Of a stretch of 64,000 nucleotides of DNA, positions 18,345 to 29,200 are shown one piece after another (position 1 is the stretch's first letter; each line of letters begins with the position of its first letter). The DNA is from Prosthecobacter sp. (GTDB lineage Bacteria > Verrucomicrobiota > Verrucomicrobiia > Verrucomicrobiales > Verrucomicrobiaceae): positions 1 to 64,000 of the forward strand of contig JABARQ010000037.1 in NCBI GenBank assembly GCA_019186985.1. The letters run 5' to 3'. The notes under the pieces were generated by a model. The model was not told the origin of the DNA. It saw nothing but the letters and a program-made list of their open reading frames with translations, and did no database searches. The position numbers were made by a program, and so were the translations under genes.

Positions 18345-19448
18345 TCAAGCCCCCAGCAGCGCAACGGCCACCGAGTCCACCAGAGGCTTGCCTTGACGGG
18401 TAAGGCGGATGAACCCGTCCTCCACCTTCAGCAGCCCCTCGGATTCAAGCACCTTCATGAGGTGCTGCTCCGCCGCTCGCACCTGCCCGGCGGGCAGGCC
18501 TCGACGCGTCCTTAGCTCCAGTCCAAATCGTTCCGTCCTCCGCTGATCCTCGGTCAGCTCCTCCGCCGGCTGTGCCGTGCCCTCACCCGCCTCGATCATG
18601 CGGATGTAATTTGTCGTGTCAGGCACGTTCTGCCAGCGTCGGCCGGCCACGGTGGACCAGGCTCCGGGCCCGATCCCCAGATAATCCTCCCCCAGCCAGT
18701 AGGCCTCGTTATGCACCGACCGGCAGCCCGGGCGGGCATAGTTGCTGATCTCATAATGCTCGTAGCCGGAGGCCTCCAGCAGGTCCAGGGCCTCATAAAA
18801 AAACTCGGCGTCACGCCCCTCGTCCACCTGGTAACGGCCGCTGCGCAGCCGCTGGAAGAACTCCGTGTCCTCCTCATAGTTGAGGTTGTACGCGGAGACG
18901 TGCTCGGGCCGCAGGGCCAGCGTCCGCTCCAGGGTGCCTCGCCAGGCCTCCAAGGACTGGCCGGGGATGGAAAACATGAGGTCCACGTTCAAGCTCGGAA
19001 ACCCGGCCTCACGCAGCACATGAAAAGTTTGTTCGGCATCGTCGGGAGCATGATCCCTGCCCAGGGTCTTCAGCGTCGCCTCGTCCCAGGCCTGGATCCC
19101 CAGGCTGATGCGGTCAATCCCCAGACGGCGCATCATCGCCGCCTTGCCCGCCGTGACCGTTCGCGGGTTGGCCTCGCAGGTGAACTCCGCGACCCTGGAA
19201 AAATCCAGCCGCTCATGCAGCCCGGTCAGCAGTCTTTCCAGGTGCACCTCGCTCAGCGCCGTCGGAGTGCCGCCGCCGAAGTAAACCGTCTCCAGCCTGA
19301 ATTCACAGCGTTCAACGGCTCGTTCAACCTCCCGCAGCACGGCCTCGACAAACGCGGCCATCGGCGTCGCCCCTGGAGTGTGCTTGTAAAAGCTGCAGTA
19401 AGGGCAGACGCGGTGGCAGAAGGGGATGTGAACGTAGAGATGCCGCAC
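18345..19448 (-). CDS. hemW: HemW-like radical SAM protein (coproporphyrinogen III oxidase-like)
   Basis: 367 residues when started at the GTG at 19448, so that the protein begins VRHLYVHIPFCHRVCPYC as HemW proteins do; a TTG start at 19541 would add a basic tail with no support. Cys11, Cys15 and Cys18 (CxxxCxxC) bind the 4Fe-4S cluster. VYFGGGTPTALS, RISLGIQAWDEATLKTLGR and DLMFSIPGQSLEAWRGTL are HemW/HemN family blocks. HemW inserts haem rather than oxidising coproporphyrinogen. It converges with the aminotransferase (12-bp gap). Confidence 0.85.
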   Translation of the reverse strand: MRHLYVHIPFCHRVCPYCSFYKHTPGATPMAAFVEAVLREVERAVERCEFRLETVYFGGGTPTALSEVHLERLLTGLHERLDFSRVAEFTCEANPRTVTAGKAAMMRRLGIDRISLGIQAWDEATLKTLGRDHAPDDAEQTFHVLREAGFPSLNVDLMFSIPGQSLEAWRGTLERTLALRPEHVSAYNLNYEEDTEFFQRLRSGRYQVDEGRDAEFFYEALDLLEASGYEHYEISNYARPGCRSVHNEAYWLGEDYLGIGPGAWSTVAGRRWQNVPDTTNYIRMIEAGEGTAQPAEELTEDQRRTERFGLELRTRRGLPAGQVRAAEQHLMKVLESEGLLKVEDGFIRLTRQGKPLVDSVAVALLGA

Positions 19449-19564
19449 AGATGGTTCGGCCCTACAGAGCACGGACCTCCCCCCGGGGCAACCTCGCAGG
19501 CGGCCCGGTGCTGTCCTTGACTTCTTGACCCGCCTCCCCAAGTCTGCCGCCCCCTCATCCCATC

Positions 19565-21541
19565 ATGCACAGCCTCTGGAACGACACTGAAGCCGCCACT
19601 TTCGGAACCGACCCGCTCGGACAGCGCGTCTACACCTCCCGCCTGCTTGGACGGAACCCCGAGCTTGTGCTTCATGGCGGCGGCAACACCTCGGTGAAGG
19701 TCGCCGAAAAGGATTACTTCGGTGACGATGTCGAAATTTGTTATGTCAAGGGCAGCGGCTGGGACCTCGCCACCATCGAACGCGCCGGCTTCTCCCCGGT
19801 GCGCATGGACGCCCTGCTGAAGATGTCCAGGCTGCCCTCCATGAGCGACGAGGACATGGTCCTCCAGCAGCGCGCGGCGATGACCAACCCGAACGCCCCG
19901 GCCGCCAGCATCGAGGCCATCCTGCACGCGATCCTGCCCTTCAAGTTCGTCGACCACAGCCACGCCAACGCCATCTCCGCCCTCACCTGTTCCAAGGATG
20001 GCGAAGCCCGCACCCGCGAACTGTTTGGCAAACGCGTCCTGGTCCTGCCCTATGTCATGCCAGGCTTTGTGCTCGCCCGGCAGGTTTTCGAAGTCCTTCA
20101 GGGAACTGACCTGCGCAAGGAAGGCATCGAGGGCATTGTGCTTCTGAAGCACGGCCTGTTCACCTTTGCCGACGATGCAAAGAGCAGCTACGAGAAGCAC
20201 ATCGAGCTCGTCACCCTGGCCGAGGAATTTCTGGCAAGGAAGGCCGGCACCTCCCCCGCTGCCGCCCCGGAGGCCGGCAAACCGGACCTCATGGCCCTCG
20301 CCAGGCTGCGCCAGATCGTCTCCAAGACACGCGGCTTCCCCCAGATCGCCCGCCTCAGCACCAGCGACGCCGCCCTTGCCTACTCAAGCCTGCCCAACAT
20401 TGCCGACTGCGGCGCACGCGGACCGCTCACCCCGGACCACAGCATCCGTACCAAGCGCATCCCCGCCGTGCTTGGCGACGACCATGGTGTCAGCATCCAG
20501 AAGTTTGCCGACGACTACGCCGCCTATTTCAACAGGCACGCCAGCGGCCAGACCATGCTCGACCCCGCCCCCCGCTTTGCCATCTGGCCCGGCCAGGGCG
20601 TGGTGAGCTTTGGCGACACGCTCAAGGACGCCAGGATCGTCGCCGACATCGCTGAAAGCACCGCCGCCACCGTGGCGCTCGCTGAACGCACCGGCGGATG
20701 GAATCCGCTGACTGAAAAGGAGATCTTCGACATCGAGTACTGGGACCTTGAGCAGGCCAAGCTTCGCAAGGGCCCGGCCCGCAAGGTGCACCAGGGCAAG
20801 GTCGCCCTCGTCACCGGCTGCGCCGCCGGCATCGGCTTCGCCATCGCCGAATCCCTCGCCGAACAGGGCGCCCAGGTCGTCGGCCTGGATATCGACAAGG
20901 ACATTCCGTCCATCATGGCCAAGATCGGCGCCATCGGCATCGTCGTGAACCTCACCGAGGACCAGCCCGTGCAGGACGCCATCGACTTCACCGTGCGTGA
21001 GTTTGGCGGAATCGACATCGTCGTCAGCAACGCCGGCATCTTCCCGAAGAACGACAACCTGGATGCCATGGCCCAGGGCGACTGGGACCGCACCATCTCC
21101 ATCAACCTCACCAGTCATCAGAAGCTGATGAACAAGGTGATCCCCTATGTGAAGCAGGGCGTCGACGGCAGCATCATCTTCGTCGGCAGCCGCAACTTCA
21201 AGGCCCCCGGCCCCGGCGCCAGCGCCTACTCCTGCTCCAAGGCCGCCCTCACCCAGCTCTGCCGCGTCGCCGCCCTCGAGCTCGCGCCCTGGAAGATCCG
21301 CGTCAACATCGTGCATCCCGACGCCGTGTTCGACACCAAGCTCTGGACGCCCGAGGCCCTCGCCAAGAGCGCCGCCCGCTACAACATGACGGTCGAGGAG
21401 TACAAGACCAAGAACCTCATGAAGGTCGAGATCAGGTCGAAGGACATCGGCAACATGGTCTCCGCCATGGCCGGCCCCCTCTTCGCCAAGGTCACCGGCG
21501 CCCAGATCCCAGTGGACGGCGGCAACGACCGGGTGATCTGA
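19565..21541 (+). CDS. Bifunctional class II aldolase / short-chain dehydrogenase (rhamnulose-1-P aldolase type)
   Basis: 658 residues, two domains. Residues 1 to about 400 are a class II (zinc) aldolase: ELVLHGGGNTSVKV, the zinc ligands in KFVDHSHANAIS, and GIVLLKHGLFTF. The C-terminal ~250 residues are an SDR: ALVTGCAAGIGFAIAESL (NAD site), VSNAGIFP, and the catalytic Tyr about 555 and Lys about 559 in AYSCSKAAL. Fusions of this kind cleave rhamnulose-1-phosphate and oxidise the lactaldehyde produced, or act on related deoxysugars. No rhamnose transporter or kinase is adjacent. Divergent from hemW. Confidence 0.85.
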   Translation: MHSLWNDTEAATFGTDPLGQRVYTSRLLGRNPELVLHGGGNTSVKVAEKDYFGDDVEICYVKGSGWDLATIERAGFSPVRMDALLKMSRLPSMSDEDMVLQQRAAMTNPNAPAASIEAILHAILPFKFVDHSHANAISALTCSKDGEARTRELFGKRVLVLPYVMPGFVLARQVFEVLQGTDLRKEGIEGIVLLKHGLFTFADDAKSSYEKHIELVTLAEEFLARKAGTSPAAAPEAGKPDLMALARLRQIVSKTRGFPQIARLSTSDAALAYSSLPNIADCGARGPLTPDHSIRTKRIPAVLGDDHGVSIQKFADDYAAYFNRHASGQTMLDPAPRFAIWPGQGVVSFGDTLKDARIVADIAESTAATVALAERTGGWNPLTEKEIFDIEYWDLEQAKLRKGPARKVHQGKVALVTGCAAGIGFAIAESLAEQGAQVVGLDIDKDIPSIMAKIGAIGIVVNLTEDQPVQDAIDFTVREFGGIDIVVSNAGIFPKNDNLDAMAQGDWDRTISINLTSHQKLMNKVIPYVKQGVDGSIIFVGSRNFKAPGPGASAYSCSKAALTQLCRVAALELAPWKIRVNIVHPDAVFDTKLWTPEALAKSAARYNMTVEEYKTKNLMKVEIRSKDIGNMVSAMAGPLFAKVTGAQIPVDGGNDRVI

Positions 21542-21592
21542 AAAAGTACGCCTTTTGAGTCCCTGCCTTCAGGCGAACAGCGCTTTGCGTCA

Positions 21593-23104
21593 TCACCTCG
21601 CACGCAGCTCACCCAGGCGCAGGGTCTTCTCGATCCTTGCCCTGCCCTCCACGTCCAGGATGCGCAGGCTGAGGACGGGATCTGCCTGCTCCCAATCGAT
21701 GTGCAACGTGCCGACGTTCGGCTGGTGCCAGGTCTGGGGAAGAACACGGTTTTTGTTAGGCGTCGGGCTGCCGCGGCCATGCACCTGGGTCATCGAGCTG
21801 GCGGTCAGGTCGTAGAGCGGATAAGGCACGTCCTCGGTCAGCGCTGAGAATTCGCACCAGTGGCGGTCGCCGCTCAAAAACAGCACGCCCTCCGCCTTCG
21901 CCTCGCGGATCAGCTTCACCAGGCGCTTCTGCTCATGCGGGAAGTTCGCCCAGCTCTCGCTGCCGCTGGCCTCGGCGGCAAACTGGATGCTGCTGACCAC
22001 CAGGCGCAGCTCCGCCGGCTGCTTCAGCACGCCTTCCAGCCAGCGCCACTGCATATCCCCCAGAATGGTTGTGCCGGTGTCCGTGTGCGGGACACTTGAT
22101 CCGCCGGCCGTGCCCTGCTCCTTGGGCACCTTTTTCAGCGGGCTGCGGAAATATCGTGTGTCGAGCATGATGACCTGGGTGCGCCTGCCTTCGGGGCCGA
22201 ACACCCGGGCCTGATAAACCCCCTCCTGCTTCCGCAGCGGCGAACCATAAGGTTCGTTCAGCCAGTCCCAGAACTCCTTCTCGGACTCACGACGTTTCGG
22301 ATAGTCGGCCCCGCCGTCGTTCTGCCCGAGGTCATGATCGTCCCAGGTGGCCAGGATGACGGCCTTGGAGCGCACCGCCTGGTAAAAGCTGCTCGCCCCC
22401 AGCGCCTGGTACTTGGACCTCATCACCGCCATGTCGGTGGTGTCCGCATAAATGTTGTCACCCATGAACAGGAACAGCTCCATCGGCAGCGACGCCGCCC
22501 GGTCGAGCAACGGATGCTCGGTCACGTTCAGGCAGGAGCCGAACACCACGTCACGCAGCGGTTCCGGCTTCCGGTTGAGCTCAAACGGGAAGCTCGTCTC
22601 GCCCGGGAACAGCACGGAGAACTTCGGGCTCTCCAGGCCGTCCGTGTAGTTGCGGAAAACCACGGCCAGCGGCGTCTCCTTCGTCGCCCGGACCTTCCAG
22701 GCCGTGCTGCCGGCGGGAACCTGGGTCCTCCAGGAACCGGTCAGCACGACGATGTCCTCCTCGGCTGTCAGCGGAGCCTCGGCATGACCGGTGAACTCAA
22801 AGCTGAACTCCGGCTTCAGCGGGCCGGAGGGATCGAACAGGAACTCGACATAGCGGCGCGCCATGTCGGCGGCCTTGTTCCTGAGTTCGGCGCGCTGGGC
22901 CTCCGCCATTCCAGGCAGCACGGCGTTCAGCAAAGAAGGTTCGGCATTCGGGTCCTTCGCAAAGCAGCGCGGGTCAATCTCCACCGTCACCCGGCAGCCG
23001 CCATCCCGGTCAAAGTAGGTCCGCACCGGGATGTCAGGCACCGGATGCGCCAGGCAGTTCAGGGACAGAGACAGAAGCAGGAGGGCCGGCAGAAGAAAAC
23101 GCAT
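21593..23104 (-). CDS. Secreted PhoD-type alkaline phosphatase/phosphodiesterase
   Basis: 503 residues from ATG 23104, which opens a signal peptide (LLPALLLLSLSLNCLAHP). Metal-binding blocks of the PhoD metallophosphatase family are present: VVFGSCLNV, LFLFMGDNIYAD, LATWDDHDLGQNDGG, VIMLDTRYFR, LVVSSIQFAAE and FLSGDRHWCEFS. Such enzymes release phosphate from phosphodiesters or phosphonucleotides outside the cytoplasm. It is divergent from the alpha-2-macroglobulin gene (191-bp gap). Confidence 0.88.
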   Translation of the reverse strand: MRFLLPALLLLSLSLNCLAHPVPDIPVRTYFDRDGGCRVTVEIDPRCFAKDPNAEPSLLNAVLPGMAEAQRAELRNKAADMARRYVEFLFDPSGPLKPEFSFEFTGHAEAPLTAEEDIVVLTGSWRTQVPAGSTAWKVRATKETPLAVVFRNYTDGLESPKFSVLFPGETSFPFELNRKPEPLRDVVFGSCLNVTEHPLLDRAASLPMELFLFMGDNIYADTTDMAVMRSKYQALGASSFYQAVRSKAVILATWDDHDLGQNDGGADYPKRRESEKEFWDWLNEPYGSPLRKQEGVYQARVFGPEGRRTQVIMLDTRYFRSPLKKVPKEQGTAGGSSVPHTDTGTTILGDMQWRWLEGVLKQPAELRLVVSSIQFAAEASGSESWANFPHEQKRLVKLIREAKAEGVLFLSGDRHWCEFSALTEDVPYPLYDLTASSMTQVHGRGSPTPNKNRVLPQTWHQPNVGTLHIDWEQADPVLSLRILDVEGRARIEKTLRLGELRAR

Positions 23105-23295
23105 GGGAGAACAAATCGAAGAAACGCCCCGGGTTCTTGGCTTTTTCTCCAGGCTGCGCTTCAATTGCCGCCCTGCCCCGGCGATCCCGCCGCAGGCATC
23201 AGCAAAAAGCCCGGACACGAACGAAAGACTCTCAACATCCCAAGGGCACGCCTTGTCTGCCGTCCTGCCTTTGATCAACATCCTGTTACGCGGTC

Positions 23296-26200
23296 ATGAA
23301 CCTCACCCCCCTTCTTTTTCTTGGCGTGCTTCTGCCCGCCCTGCTGCCCGCCCAGAACGCCCCAGAAGCCCTCGCCAGGGTCAAGAAGCTCTCCGAACAG
23401 GGCAATCACCGCGAGGCCGCCGACCTGGGCAGGGCTGCACTGGCAAGGCCGGACGCAACCGGCGAGATCCTTGACGCCACCACGCAGGCCCTGGGCATGC
23501 TGGAATCACATGATGAGCAGGAGGAGGTCATCGAATCGGCCGTCAAATCTCACCCACGGAACTGGGATGTCCTTTATCACGCAGGCAGGGCCTTCGAAGG
23601 CCTGCCCCACTCGGGGATGATGCTCGACGGCAGGTTTGTCCGCGGCCCCATCCGCAACTGGGACAACCGCAGGACGACCGAACTCAAGGACCGCGTGCGC
23701 TCGCTGCAGCTGTTTGTCGCCGCCTGGAAGCTGCTTCCGGCAGACGCCTCCGCTGATGACAAAAAGAACGTCCTCAGCTCGCTCGGGCGGGCTCTTGGCA
23801 CCGAGGCCTGGGGTTCCTCCCAAGCCTGGTCGCTCCTGCATCTCACCGACCTTTCCACCCTGCCGGACTTTGATGATCAAAGCGGCCTGGATGAACCCGC
23901 CCAGGGCTACCCTGTGGATGCCGACGGCAACCCGGTGTTCTTCAAGGCGGCGGAAGGCTGGGACAAGGCAAGGAACGACGGGGAACGCCTGCTCTGGACC
24001 CTGGAGGAGACGGCGAAGCTTGGCCCTGCCGAAACCCGTGAAGCGCGGAAAACAATGGCCGCTCTGATCAAAGGCTGGTTTTCCGTGCAAACTCTCGCCC
24101 ATTACGGCTTTCGTTTTGATGCTGGCGAGGACGAAGGCGGCAGGAAGAGCGGCATCGCCACCCTGCACACGCTGAAGGATGATGAAACCGTCGCCCGGCT
24201 CGCCACGGGCCCCAGGCGCTTCAAGCTGCCTTTTGAGGCCGACTTCCTGCGCCTATATCGGATGCTGGCGGACGACGTCGGTGCGGAGGCGGGCACCCGT
24301 GTGGCAGCCTGGATGGAAGTAGCGGACGAACTGCAGGACCGTCGCCAGTTTCCAAGGGCCGCCGAGGCCTTCCAGAAGGCCGTCGAGCTGAGCCAGGACG
24401 CCGAACAAAAAAGGGAACTCAAGAACCGGATCGGACAGATCACCGGCAACTGGGGCCGCTTTGAACCCCAGGCCCCCTTTGCCGCACCGAAAAGCGGTGG
24501 GGCGGAAGCGCCTCCTCACACCCCAAAAAGCCCGAACCTCCAGCTCGTCTTCCGCAATGCCAGGAAAGTCAGCTTCACCGCCAGGAAGGTCGATGTCTCC
24601 AGACTGCTGGCCGACACCGAAGCTTACCTGCGCTCGGAGCCCCAGGAACAGCAATGGCAGCGCACCAACCTCGGCTCCATCGGCCAGCGTCTCCTGGAAA
24701 GTGACGGCAGCAAATACCTTGGCAAACCCACCGTCGAATGGTCGCAGGATCTTGAACCGCGTCCGAACCACTGGGACAGGCGTGTGCAGGTTCCCGTCCC
24801 GCTTCAGGAACCCGGCGCCTATCTCGTGGAAGGCAGTTTTGAAGGTGGCGGCAAGGCCCGCGCGCTGGTCTGGCTGGAAGCCCTGGCCCTGGTGAAGGTC
24901 CCGCAGTCGGACGGCATTCATTATTTTGTGGCCGACGCCCTCACGGGAGAACCTGTGTCCGGAGCCCAGGTGCGTTTCTTCGGCTTTCAAATGCAGTGGG
25001 GACGTCCGGGCCTGCTGAACCGCGAGCGCAACGTTTACAAGTTCAAGGACTTCCAGGCCACGTCCGACAAAAACGGCGTCGTGAAGATGACGGACAGCAG
25101 CTTCGGCGAGTATCAATGGCTCATCCGTGCCAGCACCGCTGATGGCCGCCTTGCCTTCCAGGGCTTCGACGGCTTCTACTTCAACGATGACCTCGAACGC
25201 TTCAACGAGCAGCACCGCCTCTACGCCATCACCGACCGCCCGGTCTATCGTCCCGGCCAGGAGGTGAAGTGGAAGGCCTGGGCAAGAATCGTGGGTTATG
25301 ACCCCAGGCTGGACACAAACAAGTTCGCCGGAGCCTCCATCAGGGTGACGATCCATGACCCGCGCGGCGAGAAGCTCCTGGAGAAAACCTTCAAGGCCGA
25401 TGAAAACGGCGCCATCGGAGACTCCCTTGCCCTCGATGAAGAGGCGGTGCTCGGACAGTACCAGGCGCAGTTTGTCTGGAGCCGTGCGGCCAGGGCTGAT
25501 GTGCATCTGGGGCAGCACAGCTTCCGGGTCGAAGAATACAAGAAGCCGGAGTTTGAAGTGAAGGTCGAGGCTCCGGACAAGCCCGTGGCGCTGGGCGACA
25601 GCTTCGAGGTCAGCGTGAAGGCCGAGCATTACTTCGGCGGCCCGGTGAAACAGGGCAGGGTGAAGTACAAGGTGATGCGCAGCGCCCACACCAACCGCTG
25701 GTTTCCCACCGGCCCCTGGGACTGGCTCTTCGGCAGCGGCTACGGCTGGCGCGCCAGCTACTACGACTGGTATCCCGGCGCACGCAGATGGTGCTTCTGC
25801 GTTCCCCGCTGGCCCTGGATGCAGTGGCGGAACGATCCACCGGAGATGGTGGCAGAGGGCGAGGCGGCGCTGAACGCCGACGGCACCTTCAGCGTGAAGA
25901 TCGACACCAACCTGGCCCTCGAACTTCATGGCAACGAGGATCACCGCTATGAGATCGAGGCCGAGGTCACCGACCAGAGCCGCCGGACCATCTCCGGCAA
26001 AGGCAGCGTGCTCGCCTCACGCCGTCCGTTTGAAGTCTATGTCTCCATGGACCGCGGCTGGTACAATGCCGGCGACTCCGGCATCGCCAGCATCCATGCC
26101 CGGACCCTCGACGGCCGTAAGGTCACAGCCACGGGCGAACTGGTGCTGCATCGCATCACCTATGGCAGGGATGGCATGCCGGCTGAGGCGGCGGTGATCA

Positions 26201-29200
26201 AGCTTCCCCTCAACGAGGAAACGGACGCGCAGAAGCTCACCTTCCCCAAGGGCGGGCAGTACCGCCTTTCCGCCAGGCTCAAGGACGAGGCAGGGCATGA
26301 GGTCGAAGGCACGACCTTCTTCAGCGTGCGCGGCGCAGGCTTCGAGGATGGCAGGGACTTCCGCTTTGATGACCTCGAGCTGATCACGGAAAAGGAGGAA
26401 TACGCCCCCGGCGAGGAGGTGGCGGTCACGATCAACACCAACCAGGCTGGCAGCATGGTCGCGCTTTTTGTTCGGGCCCAGAACGGCATTTACCCCGATC
26501 CCATCTGGCTCAGGATTGAGGGCAAAAGCAGCACGCACCGCTTCAGGCTGACCGAGGCGGACCAGCCCAATCTTTTCATCGAAGCCTTCACGGTCCGGGA
26601 GGCGCGTGTGCATCAAGTCACCCGCCAGATCATCGTGCCGCCCAGGAAACGCATCGCCACCGTCGAGCTACTGCCGGATGCCGAAACCTACCTGCCGGGC
26701 CAGGGCTCCAAGGTCAGGGTACGGGTCAAGGATGCCGAGGGCAGGCCCTTCAGCGGCCAGGTGGTGCTGACCGCCTATGACAAGGCGCTCGAGTACATCT
26801 CCGGCGGCAGCAACCAGGAGGACATCCGCCCGTTCTTCTGGGGGTGGAAACGCAGCCATCACCCCAGGGTGGAGGATTCATTGCATGAAGTGGAAGCTGG
26901 CATGCTGAAGGAAGGAGAGCGGCCAATGCAGCAGCTGGGCGCCTTTGGCGGGGATGTGGCGGATCAGGAGTCGGCCGGTGCATTCGGCGCAGCAGCAGCA
27001 CCACGAACCATGATGAAAGGAGCAGGAATCGCCATGCCCATGGCGGCAGCGGCCGCCCCGGCGCCCGCCCCCATGGCGGCCGACCGACTTGAAGCCGCCC
27101 GCAGCTACGACGCAGGCGGTGGAGCCGGAGGTGCCCAGGAAGAAGGACCACAGCCCATGATCCGGACCCGCCTCGCCGACAGCGCCGTCTGGGTGGAGGA
27201 CTTTGTCACGGACGCCAGGGGCGAGGGTGAGCTCAATTTCAAGCTGCCGGAAAACCTCACGACCTGGAAGCTGCGTTCCTGGGTCATGGGCCCCCAGGCC
27301 CAGGTGGGGGAGGCCGCCGTGGAGGTCGTCACGCGCAAGAACCTCATGGTCCGTCTCCAGGCGCCGCGCTTCTTTGTGGAGAAGGACGAGGTGGTGGTCT
27401 CCGCCAACGTGCATAACGAACTGGATGTTGCTCAGGAGGTGAAGGCCCTGCTCGAGCTTGAGGGAGGAGTGCTCGCACCCGTTGAAGCTTCCAAACCATC
27501 CGTCGCCTCCATGCCCGCCCATTCCGAGCACCGCTTCGACTGGCGCGTGAAGGTCACCGGCGAAGGCGAGGCCCGGATCCGCGTCAAGGCCTTGGCCGCC
27601 GAGGACAGCGACGCCATGGAAATGACCTTCCCCGCCTACACCCATGGAATGTCGAAGACCGACTCCTGGAGCCTGTCCCTGCGCCCCGACCAGGCAGCAG
27701 GCAGGCTGACTGTCAGCGTGCCCGCCGAACGCAAGCCGGAGCAGACTCGCCTGGAAATCCGTTATTCCCCCACCCTCGCCATGGCGCTCGTCGACGCCCT
27801 TCCCCACCTCGTCGATTATCCCTACGGCTGCACCGAGCAGACCCTGAACCGCTTTGTTCCCACCGTCATCACCTTGAAGGTGCTCAAAGACCTCGGTGTC
27901 GATCTTCAGGCCGTGCGGGAGAAGCGCACGAACCTCAACGCCCAGGAAATTGGCAGGGCGGATCAACGTGCGAAACGCTGGCAGGGAAAGGACGGCAAGG
28001 GACGTCCCAAGGAGCCCGTGTTCGACGAGGATGAGGTCATGAAGATGGCCAGGGCGGGCCTGAAAAAACTGGAGTCCATGCGAGGAGCAGACGGAGGCTG
28101 GGGCTGGTTCCCCGGAGGCCGGGAGTCCTCGCCGCACATCACCGCCCTGGTTCTTCATGGATTGAAGGCTGCGGAGAAGGCCGGCATGGATCTGAACGAC
28201 GGGCATGTCCGCAACGGAATTGAATTCCTCAGCCGACACGAGGAAGGGCAGCTCCGCCGCCTGCGGCTGCCTCAGAAGGCGAAGGACCACAAGCCAGCCC
28301 CGGACCAGCTCGATGCGCTCATCCACTGCACGCTGGTGGAGCATGGCGCGGGCGACAGGGCGATGCGCAGCCAGCTTTATGAAAAACGCGCAACCCTCCC
28401 GCGCTACAACGTCGCCCTGCTCGGCCTGGCCTGTCATGCAGCAGGCGAAGCTGAGCGCCGCGACATGTGCCTGCGCAACCTGCGCCAGTTCCTGAAGCAG
28501 GACGATGAAAACCAGACCGCCTGGCTGGACCTGCCGCAGCAGGGCTGGTGGTTCTGGTGGGATGACGCCATCGAGACCCAGGCAGCCTTCCTGAAGCTGC
28601 TGTGCGTCACCGAACCCAGGGGCGAGACGGCGGCGCGCATCGCCAAACACCTGCTGAACAACCGCCGCAACGGCACCTATTGGAACAGCACCAAGGACAC
28701 CGCCGCCGTGATCGAAGCCCTCGCCGGCTTCGTCAAGGCCAGCGGCGAATCAGAACCACGGCAGACCGTCGAGCTGCTCATCGACGGCAGGTCGCTGTCC
28801 AAAGTCGAAATCACCCGTGAGAACCTTTTCACCTTCAATGGAACTTTTGTAATCAAGGGCGAAGCCCTCGGCACCGGCGAACATACGGTTGAACTGCGCA
28901 AGCTTGGCGAGTCACCCCTCTATGCGAACGCCTGCCTGACCGTGTTCACCCAGGAGGACGGCATCCCCGCCGCAGGACTGGAGGTGAAGGCACGCCGGAA
29001 GTTCTACCGGCTCACCGAGGAAAAACCCGCACAGCAGGTGGCTGGCTCGCGGGGACAGGTCGTGACCCAGGCCGGCACAAGTTATCGCCGTGAGGAGATC
29101 GACAGCGATGCGCCGGTGAAGAGCGGCGACCTCATCGAGGTGGAGCTGAGCATCGACAGCAAGAACGACTACGAGTATGTGCTCATCGAAGACCTCAAGC

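Noticed and set aside
26878..28650. 590-codon frame antisense to alpha-2-macroglobulin
   Set aside because: Shadow of codon bias; the sense strand holds the thioester motif and A2M blocks.
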